The position numbers and the translations under genes are program-made. Below the pieces are notes generated by a model, which saw nothing but the letters and a program-made list of their open reading frames with translations, was not told where the DNA came from and ran no database searches. A stretch of DNA of 64,000 nucleotides. It comes from Tritrichomonas musculus. Taxonomy: Eukaryota; Parabasalia; Tritrichomonadida; Tritrichomonadidae. The stretch spans positions 1,364,001 to 1,428,000 of the forward strand of contig JAPFFF010000040.1 in assembly GCA_039105265.1 (NCBI GenBank), written 5' to 3'. Shown here piece by piece: positions 9,991-19,771 of the stretch; positions within the stretch are counted from its first letter, which is position 1; every line of letters starts with the position of its first letter.

Positions 9991-10769
9991 GTTAAAAATT
10001 TCTAACTTTTTTTGGCCTTTTTAAGGTCAAAGGTTATATAATTATAATCTTTGTTCAAATCAACCAAATTCAAAGATAAATAAAGCTTTATATTCTATCA
10101 CAAATTAATACAATTGTACAAAAAAGCTTTCTTTTGCAAATCAGCTCGTTGGATCACAAAAAAAAAAATATTTATTTTTTGGATATTTAGACTTATTAAC
10201 AAAAATAATAGAAAATTCCGATAAATTAAAATAAAAAGCATTAAATATAGCTTTTCTTCATAAATCAAAGAAGAATTACATAATCTTACAAAAAAAAAAT
10301 CATCGATACTTAACAAAAACGTGCTTTAATGTTTTTTCTTATGCAAAAGCCAATATTATCCTAAATTTTCTTTAATCAACGCGCTCACTTAAACTTGTGA
10401 ACTCTCATTTTTGATCAAAATTTTATGTAACACATAAACTTGTGAACTCTCTTTTATTTTCATTAATCCATTTTTGTCTTTATTTACTTTACACGAAAAG
10501 TTGTAATATAAGTTGCTAGACAACCAGAGCCAAAAAATCATGAAGTTATTTTCATATCTCGAAATTTTTATTTTCCTATAATTTTTGATCACTCACAAAG
10601 ATTAATATCAATACCTGGCTTTTATTTTACTCTCATTATTTTTAAAATATATTTGATCAAAATTCACAAAAAGCAAAGATCGCACAAAGATAAGTTATAC
10701 TTTTTCCTTTTTATTTTAATATACACACCCGAATTCTTTTTTTTTTTTTTAATTTTTGAAAAATTAAAA

Positions 10770-11075
10770 TGTTTGAGTTATAATTCATAAACCATTCAAA
10801 ATTTCAATATCATGAAAAAAGTTAGATTTGAATACCATGAATGTTTTTGATTTAAAATGTCTTTGATGTTGATATCAATACCTTCTTGTCTTAATAATAA
10901 TTCAACAATTTTTTTATGGCCTTTTTTATGCAGCATGAATCAACGCAGTATTATTAAATGTTCGAGTTAAATTCCATAAATCATTCAATTTTCAATTTAA
11001 TGGAAAAAAGTTAGATTTGAATATTATGAATGTTCTTGATTTCAGATATCATTGATGCTGATTTTAATATTTATT
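10770..11075 (-). pseudogene. Relic of an ankyrin-repeat protein gene
   Basis: On the minus strand, codons around 10,935-10,960 read NNTALIHAA. After a one-base frame shift near 10,930 the sequence continues GHKKIVELLLRQEGIDIN. Together these are the core of an ankyrin repeat. The following segment (about 10,770-10,880) is repeated in diverged form at about 10,960-11,075 with in-frame stops, so at least two tail units have decayed. Ankyrin-repeat genes are extremely numerous in trichomonads. This copy has no start, at least one frame shift and several stops, and is not functional. Confidence 0.65.
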
Positions 11076-11120
11076 ATCATCTATTTTTTTTTTTTTTTTT
11101 TTTAATTATCATAAAATTAA

Positions 11121-11276
11121 TTTTGATTTGCAGCAAGTGAAAAATAATGAATTGCTTTGTTGATATCTCGTGTAACATATTTTCCTTCATAATACATAAA
11201 ACCAAGATTAAATTGTGCATCTGGATTATTTTGATTTGCAGCGAGTGTAAAATAATGAATTGCTTTATTAATATCT
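11121..11276 (-). pseudogene. Relic of a Sel1-repeat (SLR) protein gene
   Basis: The minus strand has 52 open codons making one full 36-residue Sel1-like repeat plus the start of the next. DINKAIHYFTLAANQNNPDA is followed by QFNLGFMYYEGKYVTR and then DINKAIHYFSLAANQ. The spacing and the A-x-x-x-L-G-x-x-Y pattern match the family, which mediates protein-protein contacts and is abundant in parabasalids, often joined to kinase domains. No start, stop or neighbouring domain survives on either side. It is a fragment left by deletion. Confidence 0.75.
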
Positions 11277-11805
11277 CACCAAAACTCTTTAATTAACATA
11301 ACAAAAACAACCAATTAATATATATTTTATATTATTATTATTTTTTTAAAATATTAAATTTCAAAATTGCAAAAAATCAATTTTTCAGCAATTGAAAAAT
11401 AATTAAAAAAACTTTGCTGATGTCAAATATAATCATCAATTTTTTTTCTTTAATTGACTGAGGTTTTCAAGGCTAAAACAAAATTTTTTATTTTTTAAAA
11501 ACACCATTAAAAACAGCATCAGAAAAAGTTAATTAGAAAAAGTTGGATTTTTTTTAAATCATTGCAATTAATGATTAGAATTGATTGGCAAATGTTATCA
11601 TTAAAGAACAATGCTAAATTGATCACCTTTTTTTGCATTGCCAATATCTGCATTTGATGATCCAGGAAACTAAGCATCTGAAAATCTTTTTGCCTTTTAT
11701 ATAAAATTCAGAAAATTCTGGAATATCTCAGGAGCAATAACCACTATGCTACACAAGCTTCATTTAAATAAATCAAGGTCGAATAAATAACCAATTCACA
11801 AAATG

Positions 11806-11838
<33 letters not shown>

Positions 11839-12945
11839 TTTTTTTCTATTATTCAAAGACTTATGAAAAATGCTTATGTGGTAAATGAATATATAATTAC
11901 CAATCATTATTTTCTAAAGTATTTTTCATGATAATAATACAAATCAATGTAAACAAAATAATGCATTTGAATAACAATATTAGCAGTTATCATAATCTCC
12001 ATTTTTGCTTTTTTTTGAGGAAAATCAGGGATGTTTATCGATAGTGTCCGACAACGGTTAAATACGTTGCCAATATTATCGATATTATCGGGAGTAGAGT
12101 AGAATAACAGATACTATCCGATAATAAATATCATTATCGATAAAAACGGTTTTTATCATGGCCAACAATGACCGATATTTTTAACTTTTTTAAGGTAAAG
12201 AAAAGATATTTACTAGAAATTATGGCTATTTAATTGTTATATAATTATATAAAAGTTATTTTTTCAAGTAATGACATGTAAAAAAGCTTGTATGTACATA
12301 TGATCAAATTATTAAAAAAGATTTTTTATATTTCATAGGAAATTAACTTTTATTATAATAAAAGATAAGTAATATATTATAATTCTAATAATATTTAAGT
12401 ATGAAATTTAAAATCAATAAAGATAATTTTATTTTGGCAAAAAAATTAAATTTATCAAAAAGTGAACACGATAACTTTTTGTAAAATAATAAAATTCTCT
12501 CCATTTCTCTAAATATTTTTAGACTTGATATTCTTTTAATAAAAAAAAAAAACGCAAATTATTTTAGTAGCATTGCATTAATATTTCATTACATATTAAG
12601 ATTCGTTAATTTGCAAATATGGAAATAATTTAATACTGAGAAGATATGAGGAAATTATCGTCTTATAACTTTGTTCTTAATCATAATCTTTTTTTGTTGG
12701 CCAATTGGTTCTTTTTTAAAAATTTTGAAAATAATCTTTTTATGTATTAATCAAAAACCTGATTTTTTAGCTTCTCATTATTATATTGGACATATAATGC
12801 ACCCTGACCTTATTTCGCTTATTTCAGCATGCACTATTGAAGTACAATTAAAAATATAAAATTCCAAATTTTAATCAAAAATGTAAAAAAAATGTATGGA
12901 AATTTTATGGTAGATTTTTTTCCATGCACTTTTTAGATTTTTTGT
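11277..12945. other. AT-rich intergenic region with palindrome cluster
   Basis: No gene can be supported. Long A and T runs lie at about 11,085-11,105 and 11,806-11,846. At about 12,020-12,190 a denser patch repeats ATCGATA, TATCCGATAATA and TATTATCGGG in both orientations, giving several overlapping short palindromes just after CAGGGATG at 12,027. This may be one end of a decayed DNA transposon, but no partner end was found. Confidence 0.4.
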
Positions 12946-14531
12946 AGAGTGGCAGTACATATAATTTACGGATTAAAATTTTTTATTGAGGTTATTATAT
13001 TTTTTTAACATGTTTTTTAATATTATATATTTAATTTAATATAATTAATACTAGTTAATTATTAATATATTTACCAATTAATAAATATATATTTTGATTA
13101 CTTTATTTTTTGTAAATATTTCAAATAATTTAAGCCAAAATAATGAAACATTTTAATATTCTGAATATAAACATATAATAACTCATTTATATACTTATAA
13201 TATTTTTATATATGTTTGATAATTATATTATATTTTAATTTTAAAATTAATTTGCTATTTATTATAATATATGAAAAATGTTCATATATTATTTTAATTC
13301 AAATTTTCACAAAGAATTGAATTTCATATTAAAAAAATTTCAATTAATTTTGTTTAAAACAGTCTTGTTTTAATTAATTTACTAAAATTTCAAAATAAAT
13401 CTTAGTCTTTTATCATTAAGTCATATTTATATATATTATTAAATATTAAAATTATGAAAATTCGATTCACAATTAAAAAACTGATATTTGTTTACTTTAT
13501 TGGATTTAATTGCTAATTAAAGTTGTTCTAAAATAAAAATCACTGATTACATTCTTTATTTATAATGCTTTTTTTAAATATAATCTTTTTACGATTTTTT
13601 TTCAATATTTGATGATTATTATAATATTATCAAATTAGATATATTACGATTATTAAGATACATTAAAATGATTATTATGATTTATTCATTTTATTCTAGA
13701 TTGTTAATTTAAAAAAAAAAATGAAAAAGCTGATATAACAAAATATAAAATATATCTTATTATTTTAATCATATATAAATTTTAATAAAATAAAAAATAT
13801 TAATATTATTGGAGATATTATCATATTTTTCATTATCGTATAAAACAAACTTTTGAATTGTTTATTTATTTAAAAAAATAATTATTTGAAATTTTTAAAA
13901 TTGAATTAATGCATTAATTTTTAAAACATATAGTATACAATTCTATAAATAATAAACAAATTATTATTTTAGAAAATATAAAATATAAAAACAAAAAATA
14001 TTAATTTATATTTAAAATAATTAGTAACAACTAATTTATTAATGATACAATTATTTTATTTTTTAATAATACATTGAAAATAAAATCTCATAATTAATTG
14101 TATGAGCTTACATAAAATATTTTTAATTCTCAAAAAAAAGTATAGAATTTTTTAAAAAATCTATTCAAAAAAATGACTTTTCTGAGCATAAAATATACGT
14201 TAAGTTCTCAATTTTAGAAAATTTTGGATTCTTGATTTACAAAATCTACCTAGTCGATTCCCAATTTTATTAGGGGGATCTTAATGTTTTAATCGAATTA
14301 ATAAATTGACCTAACGGATCCTATCATTAAACCGTCAATCTTTCTAAATTGAAAAACCTAAAATATCATAAAATTCTAATGCATTATCATTAATCAGGTT
14401 ATTTATTTATATTAAACTATTGAGCAAGTATCCGGGGAAACATTTTTGGTTTTTGTATTTATTGTAGTTATTGAAATATAAGAGTTTCAAATTGAATAAA
14501 GACGTTAAAAAGTTTCATGTACTGCCCCTCT
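12946..14531. mobile_element. Possible non-autonomous DNA transposon (1,586 bp)
   Basis: The 15-bp ends AGAGTGGCAGTACAT and, inverted, AGAGGGGCAGTACAT differ at one position. They are flanked by the same 8 bases, TTTTTTGT (12,938-12,945 and 14,532-14,539). The interior is extremely AT-rich and has no gene. Matching ends plus matching flanks in the right places support an old element with an 8-bp duplication. The flank is a T run, which could match by chance in such AT-rich DNA, so confidence is limited. Confidence 0.45.
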
Positions 14532-14741
14532 TTTTTTGTATTCAATTTTTTCCTCTCAAAAAATGATCATTTACATGATTTTTTGCTCTCAATTTTTTTC
14601 TCACAAAATTCTTTTTTTGAATAGTAGATATCTTTTTTTCTTTAGACAATATAAAAGAAGATGTATCCTTTGTGTGCTTCCATTTTTAAAATAAATGAAA
14701 ATATGTTTCGCTATGATTAAAATAAAAAAATCATTCCAAAT

Positions 14742-15780
14742 CTGGGTTTCCCTGTCCAGTGAGGTGAATAGCCAAGTTTGACTTTTTGAAGCATTTCTCG
14801 TTATTTCATATGGACAGCAGACCGTTTTATTGTATTCAAAAAAAAATGTAAAGTTATGAATTATTTGAGAAAAAATGTCCATTAAAATCTTATGGACATT
14901 TAGCTTTTTTCCTCCTCCAATATTTATGAATAATACAATAGATGCAAAATTTAATAAAAATTTTGTCTTTATTTAACAAAATAAAAAAAACATTCAAAAA
15001 AATATCTACATTGAAATATTTCAAACAATTGCTATCATTTTTCAAAGTGATAAAATAAAAATATCTCAAAAAGTTTATGCTACAATCTATATTAAATTCA
15101 AAAAATAAAGAATATCTTTAGCATTTCTAAATTTAATAATATAAAAAAACAATATTTTATTTTTTAAAACATTATAATTCAATTATAAATATGAATTGTA
15201 CTCTAAAATAAGCAGAATTGAAAAACAATTATCGTTGCAATCTTTTCAAGGTAAAACTTAATTACATGTGATATTTTCTGTAAATATTCTCTATCAGTAA
15301 ATATGACCAATCGATTTATCACATTGATCTAGAATAATACAAATAATAGAACAAAATTTATTAAAAATATTATTTCAAAAGATTATTTTAAAAATGAATT
15401 TATAAGACAAATAAATATTGAATATAATTGGTCAAGCCAAATAAATTGAAAGATACATTCAATTTTTCTTAATAACAAAATAATTTTTTATTTTTTTGGC
15501 GATTTATACATTTTATATATTATTATGAAAAATTATTTAATTAAAATTCTTTATATTTATTGTGAGACTAGCCTTGATTGAATGAGTACATTCAATTTTG
15601 GATATTTTGGACATTTTCAGAATAAAAATAAACCGTTAAATGGACATTTTTTCTCAAATAATTCATAACTTTACATTTTTTTTTGAATACAATAAAACGG
15701 TCTGCTGTCCATATGAAATAACGAGAAATGCTTCAAAAAGTCAAACTTGGCTATTCACCTCACTGGACAGGGAAACCCAG
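14742..15780. mobile_element. MITE-like DNA transposon, 142-bp identical inverted ends
   Basis: The ends at 14,742-14,883 and 15,639-15,780 are inverted copies of each other. I saw no mismatch over 142 bp (outer bases CTGGGTTTCCCTGTCCAGTG). They are flanked by a perfect 8-bp duplication, TTCCAAAT (14,734-14,741 and 15,781-15,788). The roughly 755-bp middle is AT-rich and codes for nothing recognisable. An 8-bp duplication fits hAT- or P-like transposition, but I cannot assign the superfamily from the ends. The element sits inside a copy of a local repeat whose empty version lies at 16,003-16,050, which confirms the insertion point. Identical ends mean recent movement. Confidence 0.85.
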
Positions 15781-16002
15781 TTCCAAATGATTATATGAGA
15801 TATGATTTCGGAAATTAGATAGAAAAATTAAGCATAATAATAAGCGAAATGCATTTAAATTAGTATAATATTGCAAATTAAATAATTTTTTTAAATAAAG
15901 ATGTTGTTAATATTTCGGATCTTCAGAAAAAACACTTTAATTTTTACTTCCAAATTCGATGTATATATTTTTAAATAAAATGAGAATTGGTTTTAATGTA
16001 GC

Positions 16003-16050
16003 TATGATTAAAATAAAAAAATCATTCCAAATGATTATGTGAGATATGAA
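16003..16050 (+). repeat. Uninterrupted copy of the MITE target repeat
   Basis: This unit (GCTATGATTAAAATA... then TTCCAAATGATTATGTGAG) matches the left flank of the MITE joined to its right flank, with TTCCAAAT present once. It is therefore a natural empty site for the transposon at 14,742-15,780. A third, more diverged copy lies at about 16,184-16,210. Confidence 0.7.
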
Positions 16051-16291
16051 ATTAAAAGTGGTGCAGTAAAATTATAATACGCTTTTTTATTATCCTGTCA
16101 TATGTTTTTTATTCTTTAAAATTTAAACTATTTTTGTTTTAATTAGTATAATTATTCTGTCATTCTGAATTAAAAAAAAAAAATAGCTACATTAATTAAA
16201 ACCATTGACTTTTAATGCGAGATATGATAAATTCATATAAATAAAGAAGGAAAAAAAAGATATAAAAATGAAAATGTAGATATTTTTCAAA

Positions 16292-16339
16292 TTATGCTAT
16301 TGTTTGATGTAAATGAATAATTCCATTGTGAATTAAAGT
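16292..16339 (-). pseudogene. 3' end of an interrupted host-like gene
   Basis: Reading on the minus strand away from element B, the last codons of a frame end at TAA (16,292-16,294). The frame is in phase with the open frame on the other side of element B at 59,910-60,260 when the 5-bp duplication AAAGT is counted once. The gene product is not recognised. It appears to have lost its last 15 or so codons to the insertion. Confidence 0.55.
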
Positions 16340-16618
16340 AGTAGATATCCTAAGGGTGGCGTCTGATACTACGTATCATCTGCCCCTCTTAAGATGAAAC
16401 TCCATACCTTTTGACATTTCTAGATCATAGCACTTTCAATGTGAAACCTCATGTCAAAACTTAACACGTCACCTCACGTTAAACTCATGTCACCACCTCA
16501 TGTTATCACCTCACGTTAAACTCATGTCACCACCTCATGTCATCACCTCATGTCATCACCTCATGTCACACGCCACATATCACGTCACACAACGGTTCAC
16601 ATAACGTGGTTCAACTGT
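16340..16618 (+). repeat. Left terminal inverted repeat of element B
   Basis: It matches 59,631-59,909 in inverted orientation over its whole 279 bp with about three differences. The inner half is built from short repeats of the type CACCTCATGT(C/T)ATCA and CACGTTAAACTCATGTC. The repeat ends in TCAACTGT at 16,618, and beyond this the two ends diverge. A T-rich stretch ending TTTTTTATCACCACACAAATG leads into the polymerase start at 16,691. Confidence 0.92.
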
Positions 16619-16690
16619 AAACACACTACTTTTTTTTCAATTAAGCTCACCCTAATTTTTTAGCGTGTCAATTTTTTTATCACCACACAA

Positions 16691-17699
16691 ATGCCATTCG
16701 CCATATCCGAATTAATCGCAATTGAAAACTGCACTTATGATGAGGACACAACCACATACATTGATAACGACTCACTCATCATCTCCGAACATAGCAATGA
16801 CGTCATCCCATCATACGATAACATTGATACATCACTTAACGAAGACGATGATGTTGAACTTATATTTGACGATGACGATACCGCATCACTTGACGAAGAC
16901 GATGATGTTGAACTTATATTTGACGATGATGATGCTACCATTGCAACACCACTTAACGATGACGATGATGCATCACTTAACGATGATGTTGAACTTATAT
17001 TTGACGATGATGATGCTACCATTGCAACACCACTTAACGATGACGATGATGCATCACTTAACGATGATGATGCAACCCCACTTGATGATGACGAGCTAGC
17101 ATCGGATGAAGAAGAACCCATATTTGATGACGATGATGCACCACTTAACGATGACAATGCACCACTTAACGATGACGATGCACCACTTAACGATGACGAT
17201 GATGCACCACTTAACAATGATGATGAAGAATCACTTAACAATGAAGAGTCCACACAACATGATGAAGAGCTTGCTTCTGATACAGTTGACTTACATAATG
17301 TTACTATTGACATCAAGCCATGTGACGTTAGATTTGATAGTGACGGTACCATTGTCGAAGTTAAAGTATGTGATTATGAAGTTAGTGAATCAGATTTCCT
17401 AACCGCATTTGATGATAATGGTTATTATGTTAAGGTTGAATTACATAAAGTAGTACGTGAAACTGGTGATGTTATTGATATCAAAGCAACACCTAAAGAG
17501 TTACCACCATATGATGATAAGTTTACATCAGCTGATGATGACTACTATGAATATCATGAAGTTGACTATGATTATGTTGAACATGAATGTGATGGTTATG
17601 ATTGTTCTCAATTTGTTGATATAGCTCAACGTGTTGCATACTATTATATGATTCAATCCATTCTTTCACTCATGGATGGAGCTGAAAACCTTCACCGCG
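16691..17699 (+). pseudogene. Element B DNA polymerase B, N-terminal portion (cut by element A)
   Basis: The start MPFAISELIAIENC is identical to that of the copy in element C at 60,596. The segment encodes an Asp-rich, low-complexity region with repeats of the form PLNDDDDASLND, followed by an acidic alpha/beta stretch. Homology to the element C gene continues exactly to 17,699, where element A begins. The frame then reads a few codons into element A's inverted end and stops. Upstream, TTTTTTATCACCACACAAATG gives a T-run-plus-TCA initiator close to the start. Element B's polymerase is therefore interrupted by one insertion. Confidence 0.85.
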
Positions 17700-17928
17700 A
17701 GAGAGTAAGGGTGTTGATTTGGTGGGGTGAGATAAAATGACCCCCTTGTCATAGGGTTTACAGACCCCAAACCTCAGCCCCATGACTCAAAAAATCGCCA
17801 CTTTTTCAAAATTAGCCCTCGAAACTTTCACAAAATGGCATAGACAAATTTTGAATAAATTGACAAACTCCCAAAAATAACAACAACGAAAAATAGAACT
17901 TTCAAAAATTTTTTATTTTTTTATCAGC
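17700..17928 (+). repeat. Left terminal inverted repeat of element A
   Basis: These 229 bp match 38,548-38,786 inverted. The match ends at TTATCAGC, just before the first gene. It contains GGGGTGAGATAAAATG, whose core GGGGTGAGATAAAAT recurs once more just inside the right repeat (about 38,531-38,546), so the motif may be a binding site for the element's own integrase or terminal protein. That function is inference. Confidence 0.92.
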
Positions 17929-17936
17929 AATTTATA

Positions 17937-18143
17937 ATGTCAAACCAAGCCGAACAATTAAGCATCCTCATTAATAGAATCAACAAAAAGCTAAAAGGTT
18001 GGAGACCTGCATTAAAATACCTCTACGATAATGATGATGTTGTTGACGGAGTACTAAAAGAGATAAATCACTTTATTGAACAACTAAAGAAATTCAACGG
18101 TCCTGCTGAATTAATTGCTGAACTTGAAGAACTCATTTATTAA
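17937..18143 (+). CDS. Small Maverick protein, unrecognised (68 aa)
   Basis: First gene inside element A's left end. The protein is a short, mostly helical, mixed-charge chain (for example LKYLYDNDDVVDGVLKEINH) with no membrane segment. The T-run TTTTTTTATC lies about 20 bases before the start and overlaps the inner edge of the inverted repeat, so the repeat may also act as its promoter. It is followed on the same strand by another small gene 70 bp away. No family is recognised. Confidence 0.6.
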   Translation: MSNQAEQLSILINRINKKLKGWRPALKYLYDNDDVVDGVLKEINHFIEQLKKFNGPAELIAELEELIY

Positions 18144-18213
18144 AAAGATATCTGAAGTGTCTTCAATGACGTTTTTATTTTTGTTTTTTGTTTTTTAATT
18201 TCACTCTAAAGAT

Positions 18214-18672
18214 ATGTCAACACCAAAGGTTTATGATTACATCAATTCATTGATTGATATGCTGGATGAAACAGAGAAGTTTAAACAATGTGATTTCTCA
18301 ATATTGTGTGATAGATATCCAATACCAAGTGGAAAGGCTACATATAAAGCTAAAGTGATGTACATATCATTGAAGAACAAAGAGAATGAATTCAAACGAT
18401 TCTATCATGATAAGATTGTTGAACTCGGTCTTGAATACATAACACTTACATCAAATGTTAGAAGAAGAATATCAACAACATCCATTGAATTCTTCGTTGA
18501 AGGTTCAAGTGAAGAACAATCATTCAAAGAATATAAGTATTATAATTACAGCATAAGGAAAGCAACAGATAAGAAAACAAAGGAATTGATTGAACAAATG
18601 AAACAAAAATATAATATCAATACACCACAGCTGTTTGTTGGTGTTCAACAACAAATTGTATTAGATGAATGA
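18214..18672 (+). CDS. Maverick protein, unrecognised (152 aa)
   Basis: An open frame with ordinary composition. It has an N-terminal helical part with two close cysteines (CDFSILCD), a basic middle (NVRRRISTTS) and a Lys-rich C-terminal helix. No known domain is evident. Its stop overlaps the stop of the convergent ATPase gene by 12 bp, showing how tightly the element is packed. The T-rich leader (TTTTTATTTTTG) before the start is like those of its neighbours. Confidence 0.65.
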   Translation: MSTPKVYDYINSLIDMLDETEKFKQCDFSILCDRYPIPSGKATYKAKVMYISLKNKENEFKRFYHDKIVELGLEYITLTSNVRRRISTTSIEFFVEGSSEEQSFKEYKYYNYSIRKATDKKTKELIEQMKQKYNINTPQLFVGVQQQIVLDE

Positions 18673-19605
18673 AAGGTTATTAGTTCGAACATTGATTAAA
18701 ACGAATTGATGTGCTTTCATTGTTCTGTATCGATTCCATAGCTCTTCGAAATCTATTGGAAATGGAACTTGTTGATATATGTAGCCGAGTTTCTGTCGTG
18801 AATAACCACTAAAGATGAAGAATGATGTTGCATTATTTTTCCATTCTGTTGTTAAAGCTTTGAAGAACTGGATGTTAACGAATATGATTAGATTCTTATG
18901 TCGAAGCTGACTGATGGTATTGATAAAATAGGATGATTTAATTAGTTTCGATTTCAAGAAGTCTTCACAAAGAATGATAGTATTTAGTGGTTTATTTGGT
19001 TGACCTAGTTTATTGATATGAAGAAACTCAAACATATCGTTTAACTTCTTTTCATTTTGCTTCGCAAAAGGGGACTCCGTCCCTTCGATTACTATTTTTG
19101 GTGTTGATGAATATTTGTTATACAATTCTTTATATAAATCAAGTTGTTTAAGATATTCTTCAGCATTGCTGTCAGCAACAGTTTTTATTGGTAGCTGTAT
19201 CAATTCGCGTTGGCTTTCGAATGTTGCATCATTGATTGTTCCGTTTCGTGATACATAAACAATTAAATGAAAGCCAGCGTTCTTCATTCGAGACATTTGA
19301 ATAACATCTCGTAGCATTATATGACTCTTTCCTTTACCTTGCTGACCAACGAGTATGTTCAATGAATTGTAATATGAATAAATACCGTTTGCGATTGGTC
19401 TGATTGATTCATTCTTTATTTTTGATTCATTGCGTTGATATGCTTTATTCATCTCGTCATCAATATTAAATGTTGTTTCATTAACTGTTGGCTTGAATGA
19501 TTCATATTCAAATGCAAAACTCATTTGGTCATCATCAAAATCAGAACCACTAGAGAATAAAATCTCTTTGTAATTAAACTGAGTGGGTTTCATGAAACCT
19601 TTCAT
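18661..19605 (-). CDS. Packaging ATPase, FtsK/HerA (A32-like) type
   Basis: A 314-residue P-loop ATPase. The Walker A motif is GQQGKGKS at residues 87-94. The Walker B-like strand TIILCED follows some 120 residues later, before a polar segment (SQLRHKNLIIFVNIQF) that fits the sensor strand of the FtsK/HerA clan. In Polintons and related viruses this enzyme pumps the genome into the capsid. Element B has a counterpart at 56,395-57,258 with its own Walker A. A second Met at residue 5 is an alternative start. Confidence 0.85.
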   Translation of the reverse strand: MKGFMKPTQFNYKEILFSSGSDFDDDQMSFAFEYESFKPTVNETTFNIDDEMNKAYQRNESKIKNESIRPIANGIYSYYNSLNILVGQQGKGKSHIMLRDVIQMSRMKNAGFHLIVYVSRNGTINDATFESQRELIQLPIKTVADSNAEEYLKQLDLYKELYNKYSSTPKIVIEGTESPFAKQNEKKLNDMFEFLHINKLGQPNKPLNTIILCEDFLKSKLIKSSYFINTISQLRHKNLIIFVNIQFFKALTTEWKNNATSFFIFSGYSRQKLGYIYQQVPFPIDFEELWNRYRTMKAHQFVLINVRTNNLSFI

Positions 19606-19629
19606 TTCTTTAGTTTTCGTTAAAGCTCT

Positions 19630-19761
19630 TCATGAATACATTTTTGTTCTTATCTCTTCACTGAGTTCTGGTTCTTTGTCAGGCATCATTAAAGATACTT
19701 CAACAATCTTCACTAAAAATAAACCTGTTAATAATGAAACAACTAATATTTCATATATCAT
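19630..19761 (-). CDS. Small single-pass membrane protein (43 aa)
   Basis: A short frame of 43 codons plus TGA between the ATPase gene and its upstream neighbour. One hydrophobic helix (EILVVSLLTGLFLVKIVEV) fills most of it, followed by an acidic tail (PDKEPELSEEIRTKMYS). It starts 10 bp after the stop of the upstream gene and ends 24 bp before the ATPase start, so it fills an otherwise empty gap. The clean TM-plus-charged-tail pattern supports a real gene. A role in capsid-membrane contact or lysis is only a guess. Confidence 0.5.
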   Translation of the reverse strand: MIYEILVVSLLTGLFLVKIVEVSLMMPDKEPELSEEIRTKMYS

Positions 19762-19771
19762 TTATTAGTTT

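Noticed and set aside
12020-12190. hAT-type transposon end (CAGGGATG) with palindromes
   Set aside because: No second end or target duplication was found, so the similarity to hAT ends may be chance. The same CAGGGATG near 3,702 also lacks a partner.
14601-14882. 93-residue minus-strand ORF
   Set aside because: It lies mostly over the left inverted end of the MITE at 14,742 and its flank; no protein-like composition.
16735-17352. Long Ser-rich minus-strand frame (and its twin at 60,640-61,176)
   Set aside because: It is the antisense of the Asp-rich repeat in the polymerase gene: GATGAC-type codons read backwards give Ser. No start signal and no independent conservation.
16722-17402. Met/His/Thr-rich plus-strand frames over the same repeat (also 60,627-61,226)
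   Set aside because: A shifted reading of the Asp-rich repeat units; composition is dictated by the repeat.
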